Below, piece by piece: positions 1 through 5,755 of a stretch of DNA of 6,148 nucleotides; within the stretch, counting starts at the first letter, position 1; every line of letters starts with the position of its first letter. The stretch covers positions 1 through 6,148 of the forward strand of contig JAPYWY010000105.1 of assembly GCA_028276125.1 (NCBI GenBank). Direction: 5' to 3'. A program made the position numbers and the translations under genes. Under the pieces are notes generated by a model. It was not told the DNA's origin. It worked only from the letters and a program-made list of their open reading frames with translations, and did no database searches. This stretch comes from Pseudothermotoga sp. GTDB lineage: Bacteria > Thermotogota > Thermotogae > Thermotogales > DSM-5069.

Positions 1-659
1 GTCCGAACAGGGGTTACAACTTCTATGCCTGCATCGGAAACGAAGCTCGAGTCGTCAGCGGAGATGCAAAGGGTGCCAAGGGAATCGTCACGGGACATCA
101 TGGGGGCGCGGAACACGTCTTGATAGATTTTCCAGATGAAGTGCTCGAGAAGCTCACGATGGACGATAAGATCTTGATAAAGGCTTTCGGTCAAGGGTTG
201 GAACTTTTGGATTATCCGGATGTACACGTGTACAACATCGATCCGAATCTGTTCGAAAAACTTGGTATCGAAGAGAAAGATGGAAAACTCTTCGTTCCTG
301 TGGTCGCAGTTGTACCGCCCTACTTGATGGGTTCAGGCATAGGTTCCACGAGCATGGGTACGGGTGATTACGACATCATGACGGCAGATCAAGACGCTTT
401 GAAGGAGCATGGACTCTTGAACCTTCGCTTTGGCGACATCGTTTACATCAAAGACCATGACAACAGTTATGGTCGATGCTACAGAAAAGGTGCAGCAAGT
501 ATCGGAGTTGTGATCCACAGCGACTGCAAATACGCAGGCCATGGGCCCGGTGTGACCATATTTATGACTTCCGCCAAGCCCCTGATTGAGCCCGTTTTGA
601 ATCCAGATGCGAACATTGCAAAGATCCTGAAGATAGGAAGGTATCGTGAGCACAGTTGA
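1..659 (+). CDS. DUF4438 family protein (TM1086-like), 5' end missing
   Basis: The reading frame is open from the left edge (first full codon at 3) to the TGA at 657-659, giving 218 residues. The frame is continuous and protein-like upstream of the TTG at 120, so that TTG is not the true start and the N-terminus lies outside the window. The sequence resembles the DUF4438 family, whose structurally known member is Thermotoga maritima TM1086. The family is roughly 280 residues long by my recollection, so about a quarter is missing. Visible landmarks are a GHHGGAEHV segment near the left end, the glycine-rich stretch MGSGIGSTSMGTGDYDIM in the middle, and IGVVIHSDC...GHGPGV near the end. The several His and Asp residues in these stretches could bind metal, but that is inference. 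No signal peptide or membrane segment is visible in the part seen. The biochemical role is unknown. A hairpin follows 8 bases after the stop. The family call is fairly sure and the function is not known. Confidence 0.8.
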   Translation, partial: PNRGYNFYACIGNEARVVSGDAKGAKGIVTGHHGGAEHVLIDFPDEVLEKLTMDDKILIKAFGQGLELLDYPDVHVYNIDPNLFEKLGIEEKDGKLFVPVVAVVPPYLMGSGIGSTSMGTGDYDIMTADQDALKEHGLLNLRFGDIVYIKDHDNSYGRCYRKGAASIGVVIHSDCKYAGHGPGVTIFMTSAKPLIEPVLNPDANIAKILKIGRYREHS

Positions 660-663
660 GATC

Positions 664-692
664 AAAAAGCCCCGTCCTTCGAGGGTGGGGCT
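664..692 (-). terminator. Strong hairpin with T-run, minus-strand terminator
   Basis: An 11-bp stem (668-678 with 682-692, including two G-U pairs) closes a three-base loop. Read on the minus strand, the stem is followed directly by TTTTT, the form of a rho-independent terminator. On the + strand the hairpin is preceded by AAAAA and followed by a sequence with no T-run. It may still help end transcription of the DUF4438 gene, but its polarity fits a minus-strand gene better. A hairpin of this shape could also be the right end of an IS200/IS605-type element. Confidence 0.6.
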
Positions 693-695
693 GGT

Positions 696-779
696 CTATA
701 TCAGCAAGAATCCATCTTCTTTGAAGAAGACTCGCTTCTTGAGGCCTTGCCTTTCGGTCGTTTCGTAGTCGATTCGGTG
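696..779 (-). pseudogene. Orphan 3' end of an unidentified minus-strand gene
   Basis: On the minus strand a 27-codon open frame runs from 779 down to a TAG at 698-696, bounded upstream by a TGA at 782-780. Its last residues include ETTERQGLKKR and FFKEDGFLLI, a plausible charged protein tail. It ends three bases before the minus-strand terminator hairpin at 664-692, as a real gene end would. It has no room for a gene body because conserved chemotaxis-receptor coding begins at 773 on the other strand. The simplest reading is that this is the left-over 3' end of a gene whose body was deleted. A TnpB (IS200/IS605 orfB) tail plus its right-end hairpin is a possible identity, but I cannot establish it. 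It may also be chance, since the frame is short. Confidence 0.3.
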
Positions 780-1225
780 TCATTGCCGATGAGATAAGGA
801 AGCTCGCAGAACAGAGCAAGCAATCAACCGAGAAGATAAGCCAGATCCTCGGTGGGATAAAGCAAGAGGCTGAGAAAGCCTCCAACGCAGCCAAGGACAT
901 GGTTACATCGGTTCAGCTCATGAGTCAAGAGTCTGGAACAGTCTTGACATCGCTCAACAACATGGCACAACATGTGAACGAGATAGCGTCCATGACAGAC
1001 AATCTCGCTGCAAGTGCACAAAAGCAGAGTGCCTCGGCTGAAGAAATGAGTGTTGCGGTGAAATCTCATGAACAATCGATGAACTCTATCTTGGTCAAAG
1101 TCGAAAAGATGGGTAAATCCGTAACAGATCAATTGAAGATCAGCGATCAAATGAGCGGAGCAAGTAAACGTTTGGTGGAACTTGCGCAGATTCTGCGGGA
1201 GCATATGAATCATTTCAAGATGTGA
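773..1225 (+). pseudogene. Methyl-accepting chemotaxis protein, C-terminal remnant
   Basis: Conserved MCP coding begins abruptly at 773 with FGVIADEIRKLAEQS, the segment that normally follows the signalling tip, and runs to a TGA at 1223-1225. About 150 residues remain. They are the descending arm of the cytoplasmic four-helix coiled coil, rich in Ala, Ser, Gln and Glu in heptads (for example MTDNLAASAQKQSASAEEMS). This includes what would be a methylation-type Gln/Glu region. The ligand-binding domain, membrane helices, HAMP domain, ascending arm and the conserved tip upstream of the alignment start are all absent. In the same frame a TGA lies at 740-742, and there is no ATG, GTG or TTG between it and the ATG at 899, so the conserved start of the fragment cannot be translated normally. 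A 108-residue peptide could start at 899, but it would be a bare half-hairpin. Intact MCPs signal to CheA/CheW; this copy should not. The MCP identity is sure, and the pseudogene status is very likely. Confidence 0.85.
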
Positions 1226-1291
1226 GCTGAGACGGTCGAGGTCGATCTTCACTTTTCAGCGTGGTCTTTTCGGTTTCGACAGACGAAAGGG

Positions 1292-1297
1292 TATAAT
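1292..1297 (+). promoter_or_regulatory. Promoter -10 box for the Panacea-glgX-purKE operon
   Basis: A perfect TATAAT lies at 1292-1297 between the MCP remnant and the next gene. No convincing -35 hexamer sits 16-18 bases upstream, and there is no TG extension. A TTTCGACA stretch at 1274-1281 is too close to serve. A start of transcription six to eight bases after the box would leave a leader of only about 11 bases before the ATG at 1316. Position and sequence support a promoter; activity is inferred. Confidence 0.6.
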
Positions 1298-1315
1298 TTG
1301 GAAAGGGTGTAGGAG

Positions 1316-1828
1316 ATGCCGAGTGAGGCTAGAAGCAAATTAACCATCGTTTGCCAGTGGTTTCTCGCTAAGGGCTGTACGGACATTGAAAAAATAGCTT
1401 TACTCACGTACCTGTCGGACAGGGAACATCTACGCAGGTATGGAAGAACTATAAACCGTGAACTCTGCCGCAGAAGCGGACATGAGATTCTGTACTCGTT
1501 GAACGTGGGAAATTTCAAACTCGAGAACACAGTCTTTGGTGAAGACGAGCTGTCTGACACCGAGCGTGAGGTCCTGAACCTCGTCTGGAATCTATTCGGT
1601 GCACTGGATGTTGCTCAGCTCGGTGACATAATCTCGAGTTTTCCCGAGTTTCACGGTACCATCTCCTTGGAGTCCGTTCTGATCAGCAGATGGTTGGTTG
1701 ATTATCCAGAGGAGAGCAAGCGGAAGATGCGCTTACACAACGTCAAATTGGATCTGCTTGAACTGAGCGAAGCCCACTTGAAAGCTGTGAGGCGCTACTT
1801 GGTCGATATCTTCGCTTTACCACTGTGA
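1316..1828 (+). CDS. Panacea (DUF4065/SocA-like) domain protein
   Basis: The product has 170 residues, is soluble, and has no signal peptide. Residues 24-60 carry the family's most recognisable stretch: a KI..LTYLSDREHLRRYGR motif followed by TINRELCRR, matching the family pattern of a helix, 'aDReHLrrYGrpIt' and a basic strand. The usual Gly-Pro after that strand is Gly-His here (55-56). Residues 79-110 (LSDTEREVLNLVWNLFGALDVAQLGDI) match the second conserved part. The last 45 residues are a charged helical tail without a match I recognise. Known family members act as antitoxins (PanA proteins) or as a ClpXP adaptor (Caulobacter SocA), and also occur in phages. No toxin gene is adjacent. ATG 1316 is the first start after an in-frame TAG at 1310-1312. 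AGGAG abuts the ATG, and AAAGGG (1302-1307) is the better-spaced ribosome site. The gene opens a tight operon with glgX. Family is likely; role unknown. Confidence 0.75.
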   Translation: MPSEARSKLTIVCQWFLAKGCTDIEKIALLTYLSDREHLRRYGRTINRELCRRSGHEILYSLNVGNFKLENTVFGEDELSDTEREVLNLVWNLFGALDVAQLGDIISSFPEFHGTISLESVLISRWLVDYPEESKRKMRLHNVKLDLLELSEAHLKAVRRYLVDIFALPL

Positions 1829-1842
1829 GACTGTCAGCGTAC

Positions 1843-1848
1843 GGAGGT
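1843..1848 (+). promoter_or_regulatory. Ribosome binding site deciding the glgX start
   Basis: GGAGGT lies 12 bases before ATG 1861 and is the only strong Shine-Dalgarno sequence near the glgX start. The upstream GTG at 1825, which overlaps the previous stop as GTGA, has no such site. The spacing is longer than ideal, so some coupled initiation at 1825 remains possible. Confidence 0.6.
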
Positions 1849-1860
1849 TATCATTCGAGC

Positions 1861-3984
1861 ATGAATCCGGGTAGCGATGTTCGTCTACAGACGAGGCGTG
1901 GTTATCCAAAACTCGGTGCGACACCGGACGACAGCGGCGTTAATTTTGCCATTTTCAGCAGAAATGGTAGAAGGGTGATTCTCGAACTGTACCAGAACCA
2001 CTATGATGAAAAACCTTCTCACAGATTCGTGCTGGATCCCATTAGGAACAGGACGGGGGACATTTGGCACATCTATGTCTACGGTGTTGGCCATGGTCAG
2101 TACTACGGTTGGCGCATCGACGGTGAATACGATCCTCTGAATGGAAAAAGGTTCAACGTCAACAAACTGCTCTTCGATCCGTACACCAAGGCGATTTCTT
2201 CCTCCATTGACTGGGAAGAGGATTACATCTACGGTTACGACAAGAATTCTACACAGAAGGATCTCTCTTTTTCAACACTCGACTCGGCACAGAGTCCGGC
2301 CAAGTCGATCGTCATAGACGATTCGAAATACGATTGGGGAAACGATAGAAGACCCAAAATTCCGTGGAAGGACACCATCATCTACGAAATGCACGTTCGC
2401 TTCTTCACGATCAGTCCAACGTCCAAAGTGAAACATCCGGGCACCTATCGTGGACTCATCGAGAAAATCGATCATTTAAAGGAGCTCGGTGTGACAACCA
2501 TCGAACTGATGCCTGTCTTCGAGTTCTCTGTCGATTCGAACATGAACGTGAATCCTTACACAGGAAGACGACTGAAGGACATGTGGGGATACAACCCCCT
2601 CGGATTCTTTGCTGTCACTGGCAACTATTCGACCGGTGTGAAGCTGGGTGAGCAAGTTTTCGAGTTCAAAGATCTAGTGAAAGAACTGCACGAGCGTGGG
2701 TTTGAGGTCATACTGGATGTCGTTTACAACCACACCGGTGAAGGGAACGAGCTCGGTCCTACGCTCTGCTTCAGAGGCATAGACAACGAGATTTACTACA
2801 TGCTCGATCCGAAGAACAAGAGGCGGTATTTGAATTATTCGGGTTGTGGGAACACGCTGAACTGTAACCACCCAGTAGTCAAGGAGATGATCATAGACAG
2901 CTTGAGATACTGGGCGACCGAGATGCACGTTGATGGTTTCAGATTCGATTTGGCCGCTATTTTAGGTAGAACCCCGGATGGAAAATGGATCGGTGATTTC
3001 TCACTTCTCAAAGACATCTCCGAGGATGCGATACTGCACGATTTGAAGCTCATTGCAGAGGGATGGGACGCTGCGGGTGGATACTTTCTGGGTCAATTCC
3101 CGGAGGGATGGGCGGAATGGAACGGAAAGTACAGAGACGTGGTGAGGCGATTCGTCAGGGGTGATGAGGGAACCGTCGTAGAACTGGCAACGCGCATCGC
3201 AGGTAGCGCCGATTTGTACGCCGGTAGATCGCCACATGCGAGCATAAACTTTGTCACCTGCCACGATGGATTCACGCTGAGAGATCTTGTGAGTTATCGT
3301 CACAAGCACAACGAGGCGAACGGGGAAGGAAACAGAGACGGTACCGATGAGAATTTCAGTTGTAACTATGGTGTCGAAGGTGAAACGGACGATCCGGAGA
3401 TCAACAAAATCAGAAAGCAGCAGGTCAAGAACTTCGTCGTGTTGCTCATGGTTTCGCATGGCACACCCATGATCCTGATGGGTGACGAGATGTACAGGAC
3501 ACAGAAGGGCAACAACAACGCCTACTGCCACGACGATGAAACCACCTGGCTTGACTGGACTTTGAAAGAAAAGCATGCCGACATATTCAGGTTTTTCAAG
3601 AAAATGATTCAATTCAGAAAGTCTCACCCGGCTTTGAGAAGAGAACATTTCTTCACGGGACAAGCTACAGACCGCGGCATTCCCGATCTCACGTGGCATG
3701 GAGTGAGACCCTTTGAACCAGACTTTTCCCCGTATTCCCACTCGATTGCCTTCATGATCAGTGGTGATGTGGGAAATGGCGAGCAAGATGACGATATCTA
3801 CGTTATCTTGAACCAATGGAGAGAGCCTTTGAAGTTCGTGCTTCCGTACATTCATGGAAAAAGTTGGTACAGGGTGGTTGACACTTCAAGGGAGCCTCCA
3901 GAGGATTTTCTTGATGAACCAGACCACGTTGGCTACGTTTATGTGGCACAGCCCCACAGTTCGGTCATCTTGGTTGGCAAGTGA
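1861..3984 (+). CDS. glgX: Glycogen debranching enzyme, isoamylase type (GH13)
   Basis: The enzyme hydrolyses alpha-1,6 branch links in glycogen, amylopectin or limit dextrins in the cytoplasm; no signal peptide is seen. The 707 residues match the family (about 650-720). An N-terminal CBM48/E-set domain (about 10-120, with GATPDDSGVNFAIFSR) is followed by the GH13 barrel and a C-terminal beta domain. Conserved region I is DVVYNH (286-291). The nucleophile is D363 in DGFRFDLA, the acid/base is E400 in IAEGWD, and the third carboxylate is D469 in CHDGFTLRDLVSY. KHNEANGEGNRDG, MGDEMYRTQKGNNNAYCHD and TTWLDW are debranching-enzyme hallmarks. The family usually has Pro after the acid/base Glu (AEPWD); here it is Gly. 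I chose ATG 1861 over GTG 1825 (12 codons longer) because of GGAGGT at 1843-1848. The gene is 32 bases after the Panacea gene and 24 before purK. A TreX-like enzyme is an alternative name for the same activity; no treY/treZ lies here. Confidence 0.93.
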   Translation: MNPGSDVRLQTRRGYPKLGATPDDSGVNFAIFSRNGRRVILELYQNHYDEKPSHRFVLDPIRNRTGDIWHIYVYGVGHGQYYGWRIDGEYDPLNGKRFNVNKLLFDPYTKAISSSIDWEEDYIYGYDKNSTQKDLSFSTLDSAQSPAKSIVIDDSKYDWGNDRRPKIPWKDTIIYEMHVRFFTISPTSKVKHPGTYRGLIEKIDHLKELGVTTIELMPVFEFSVDSNMNVNPYTGRRLKDMWGYNPLGFFAVTGNYSTGVKLGEQVFEFKDLVKELHERGFEVILDVVYNHTGEGNELGPTLCFRGIDNEIYYMLDPKNKRRYLNYSGCGNTLNCNHPVVKEMIIDSLRYWATEMHVDGFRFDLAAILGRTPDGKWIGDFSLLKDISEDAILHDLKLIAEGWDAAGGYFLGQFPEGWAEWNGKYRDVVRRFVRGDEGTVVELATRIAGSADLYAGRSPHASINFVTCHDGFTLRDLVSYRHKHNEANGEGNRDGTDENFSCNYGVEGETDDPEINKIRKQQVKNFVVLLMVSHGTPMILMGDEMYRTQKGNNNAYCHDDETTWLDWTLKEKHADIFRFFKKMIQFRKSHPALRREHFFTGQATDRGIPDLTWHGVRPFEPDFSPYSHSIAFMISGDVGNGEQDDDIYVILNQWREPLKFVLPYIHGKSWYRVVDTSREPPEDFLDEPDHVGYVYVAQPHSSVILVGK

Positions 3985-3992
3985 AAAGCGTC

Positions 3993-4003
3993 AGAGGGGT
4001 GAT
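3993..4003 (+). promoter_or_regulatory. Extended ribosome binding site for the TTG start of purK
   Basis: AGAGGGGTGAT pairs with the 16S rRNA tail over nearly its whole length, with one mismatch to the ideal AGGAGGTGAT core. It ends five bases before TTG 4009. This strong site supports the rare TTG as the true start. Confidence 0.75.
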
Positions 4004-4008
4004 AATTC

Positions 4009-5151
4009 TTGAAGAAGATTGGCATCATCGGCGGTGGGCAACTTGCCAGAATGATGTGTTTTGAAGGAAAGAGAATGGGATTTCACGTCACCGTCTTGGA
4101 TCCAACACCCAAGAGTCCTGCAGGGCAAGTGGCGGACGAAGAAATCGTAGCGGATTTCTTCAATCGGTCCAAGATCGAAGAACTGGTGAAAAGTGTGGAC
4201 GTCACAACATTCGATCTTGAAAACATCGACGTTCAAGTGCTGAAGACACTTGACAGGCAAGGATACGAGATTCATCCTTCACCGTACGTGTTAGAGATCA
4301 TTCAGGATAAACTGACTCAGAAGGAGTTTCTGAGATCCAAAGGGATCCCAGTGGCGGAGTACAGGAGTGTATGTGATCTGAAAGAAGAAATAAAACAGTT
4401 CGGTTTTCCAGTCGTTCAGAAGATGAGAAGGGGAGGATACGACGGTAGAGGAGTCTTCATTTTGAGGAACGAAAAAGATCTGCAACATGCTCTCAAAGGG
4501 GAAACGTATCTGGAAGAATTCATACAGATTGAAAAGGAGATAGCAGTGATCGTAGCGAGAAACAAGAAGGGTGAGACAGCTTGTTATCCTGTGGTCGAGA
4601 TGTACTTCGACGAGAATGCAAACATATGCCAAACCGTGATCGTTCCGGCACGAATCAGCGAGAGACATGCAAAGCTGGCACAAGAAATCGCTGTGAAAGT
4701 GATTGAGGTGTTCGAAGCGGTTGGTGTGTTCGGTATAGAAATGTTCTTGAGCAAGTCTGGTCAAGTGTTGGTGAACGAGATAGCCCCTCGCCCGCACAAC
4801 TCTGGACACTACAGCATAGAGGCGTGTGTGACGAGCCAGTTTGAACAACACATACGTGCGATCACAGACTTACCCTTGGGATCGACAAGGTTGCTGAGTC
4901 CCGCTGTGATGGTGAACCTCCTGGGCGAAGTTGGGTGTGTGGGTAGAGCGAAGATAAAAGGTCTTGAAGAAGCACTTTCAGTAGAAGGACTTTCCTTTCA
5001 TTTCTACGGCAAGCAACAAACATGGCCTTACAGGAAGATGGGTCATTACACAGTGTTGGATGAAGACGTGGAAAGGGCTCTTGAGAAAGCACTGAGGGTC
5101 AGGGAGTTTCTGAAAGTTGTATCCGAGGAGGAACCAGTATGCCTAAGGTAG
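4009..5151 (+). CDS. purK: N5-carboxyaminoimidazole ribonucleotide synthase
   Basis: PurK uses ATP and bicarbonate to carboxylate AIR to N5-CAIR, the substrate of PurE, in de novo purine synthesis. The 380-residue protein has the three-part ATP-grasp layout. The N-terminal fold carries IGIIGGGQLARMM (4-16) and DLENID (69-74). QDKLTQKEFL (99-108) leads into the central ATP-binding domain with the glycine loop RRGGYDGRG (140-148). The metal-binding acidic residues are likely E244 (FGIEMF) and E257 in NEIAPRPHNSGHYSIEAC (256-273). The C-terminal domain ends with YGKQQTWPYRKMGHYTV. Length and motifs are complete. The start is TTG 4009, supported by an extended Shine-Dalgarno sequence five bases upstream and by the KKIGIIGGG beginning typical of the family. 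It lies 24 bases after glgX, and its last 13 bases overlap purE, so it is probably cotranscribed with both and translationally coupled to purE. PurT and other ATP-grasp ligases are ruled out by the HNSGH segment and the partner gene. Confidence 0.96.
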   Translation: MKKIGIIGGGQLARMMCFEGKRMGFHVTVLDPTPKSPAGQVADEEIVADFFNRSKIEELVKSVDVTTFDLENIDVQVLKTLDRQGYEIHPSPYVLEIIQDKLTQKEFLRSKGIPVAEYRSVCDLKEEIKQFGFPVVQKMRRGGYDGRGVFILRNEKDLQHALKGETYLEEFIQIEKEIAVIVARNKKGETACYPVVEMYFDENANICQTVIVPARISERHAKLAQEIAVKVIEVFEAVGVFGIEMFLSKSGQVLVNEIAPRPHNSGHYSIEACVTSQFEQHIRAITDLPLGSTRLLSPAVMVNLLGEVGCVGRAKIKGLEEALSVEGLSFHFYGKQQTWPYRKMGHYTVLDEDVERALEKALRVREFLKVVSEEEPVCLR

Positions 5152-5654
5152 GAATAATCATGGGTAGCGACTCGGATCTCGCCGTCATGAAGATGGCAGC
5201 TGAGGTATTGGAAGAATTCCAAGTGGAGTATGAACTCACGATAGTTTCGGCACACAGAACACCAGACAGAATGTTCGAATATGCAAGAACTGCAGCTGAG
5301 CGCGGTTTGGAAGTCATCATCGCGGGAGCAGGTGGAGCTGCACATCTTCCCGGAATGGTTGCGAGTATCACCCATCTACCAGTGATAGGTGTTCCCATCA
5401 AAACCTCTGCTCTCAACGGATTGGATTCCTTACTTTCCATTGTTCAGATGCCTGCTGGTGTCCCTGTCGCAACCGTCGCCATAGATAACGCGAGGAATGC
5501 CGCGATACTCGCCGTTTCCATTCTTGGAGTGAAATATCCAGAGATCGCGCAAAAACTCAGAGCGTACAAAGATCGCATGAGAAAGGAAGTAACAGACAAG
5601 GCTGAGAGATTGGAGAGAATGAACTACAAGGAATACCTTCAGCAAATGGGTTGA
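5139..5654 (+). CDS. purE: N5-CAIR mutase, class I PurE
   Basis: PurE moves the carboxylate of N5-CAIR to carbon 4 to give CAIR in purine synthesis; class I enzymes are usually octamers. The 171-residue product matches the family length and is very close to my memory of the Thermotoga maritima protein. MGSDSDLAVM (8-17) is the phosphate/ribose-binding loop. SAHRTPDRM (37-45) carries the catalytic His (H39). AGAGGAAHLPGMVAS (62-76) and NGLDSLLSIVQMPAGVPVAT (93-112) are the other conserved active-site strands. The helical tail from about 135 is charged. The presence of PurK next door agrees with the class I mutase rather than the class II AIR carboxylase. ATG 5139 lies inside the end of purK, with AGGAGG at 5126-5131 seven bases upstream, so the binding site is itself purK coding sequence. 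No GC-rich terminator follows the stop; a T6 run lies at 5664-5669 without a strong stem before it. Confidence 0.97.
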   Translation: MPKVGIIMGSDSDLAVMKMAAEVLEEFQVEYELTIVSAHRTPDRMFEYARTAAERGLEVIIAGAGGAAHLPGMVASITHLPVIGVPIKTSALNGLDSLLSIVQMPAGVPVATVAIDNARNAAILAVSILGVKYPEIAQKLRAYKDRMRKEVTDKAERLERMNYKEYLQQMG

Positions 5655-5675
5655 TCAAAACAGTTTTTTGAGTAG

Positions 5676-5681
5676 TATAAT
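5676..5681 (+). promoter_or_regulatory. Promoter -10 box for the exported-protein gene
   Basis: A perfect TATAAT lies 22 bases after the purE stop. A possible -35, TTGATC at 5651-5656, overlaps the purE stop and matches TTGACA at four of six positions, but the spacer would be 19 bases. Transcription from here would give a leader of about 68 bases carrying the inverted repeat at 5699-5732. Confidence 0.6.
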
Positions 5682-5698
5682 CCATCTAAGAACACTTT

Positions 5699-5732
5699 AT
5701 TGTGATAACTGGCAGTCTCGGCGGTTCACAAT
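5699..5732 (+). promoter_or_regulatory. Inverted repeat in the leader of the exported-protein gene
   Basis: ATTGTGA (5699-5705) is repeated inverted as TCACAAT (5726-5732). Inside, ACTG (5708-5711) can pair with CGGT (5722-5725), including one G-U pair, leaving a two-base bulge and a ten-base loop. In RNA this is one hairpin of 11 pairs within the leader. In DNA the two half-sites could be an operator. It lies about 18-50 bases downstream of the -10 box and ends 9 bases before the ribosome binding site. The pairing is seen; the role is unknown. Confidence 0.35.
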
Positions 5733-5755
5733 CTTCAATCAAAGGGGGGCTAAGG

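Noticed and set aside
120..659. TTG at 120 as the start of the DUF4438 gene
   Set aside because: The frame continues upstream to the window edge with convincing protein sequence, and no ribosome site precedes the TTG.
716..740. Alternating CTTCTT / AAGAAG / CTTCTT segments that could form two competing hairpins
   Set aside because: The stems are only six pairs of mostly A-T with tiny loops, and would be unstable at high temperature. The repeats may simply be Lys and Phe codons of the orphan minus-strand frame.
824..1252. Minus-strand open frame (142 codons) opposite the MCP remnant
   Set aside because: The + strand clearly encodes MCP coiled coil. The reverse translation is Cys/His/Leu rich without family resemblance, as expected for an antisense shadow.
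1825..1860. GTG 1825 as the glgX start, overlapping the previous stop as GTGA
   Set aside because: It has no Shine-Dalgarno sequence, whereas ATG 1861 has GGAGGT upstream and begins where family similarity begins. Coupled initiation at 1825 is not excluded.
3001..3855. Long minus-strand open frame (284 codons) opposite glgX
   Set aside because: It lies wholly within conserved GH13 coding sequence on the other strand. Its translation has no recognisable domain, and there is no ribosome site or promoter for it. It is a codon-bias shadow.
5655..5671. Terminator after purE from TCAAAA...TTTTGA with a T-run
   Set aside because: The stem is six pairs, five of them A-T, so it is too weak for a terminator, particularly in a thermophile.
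5699..5732. CRP-type operator from TGTGA and TCACA half-sites
   Set aside because: The CRP site needs six bases between the half-sites; here there are more than twenty. It is kept only as an inverted repeat of unknown role.
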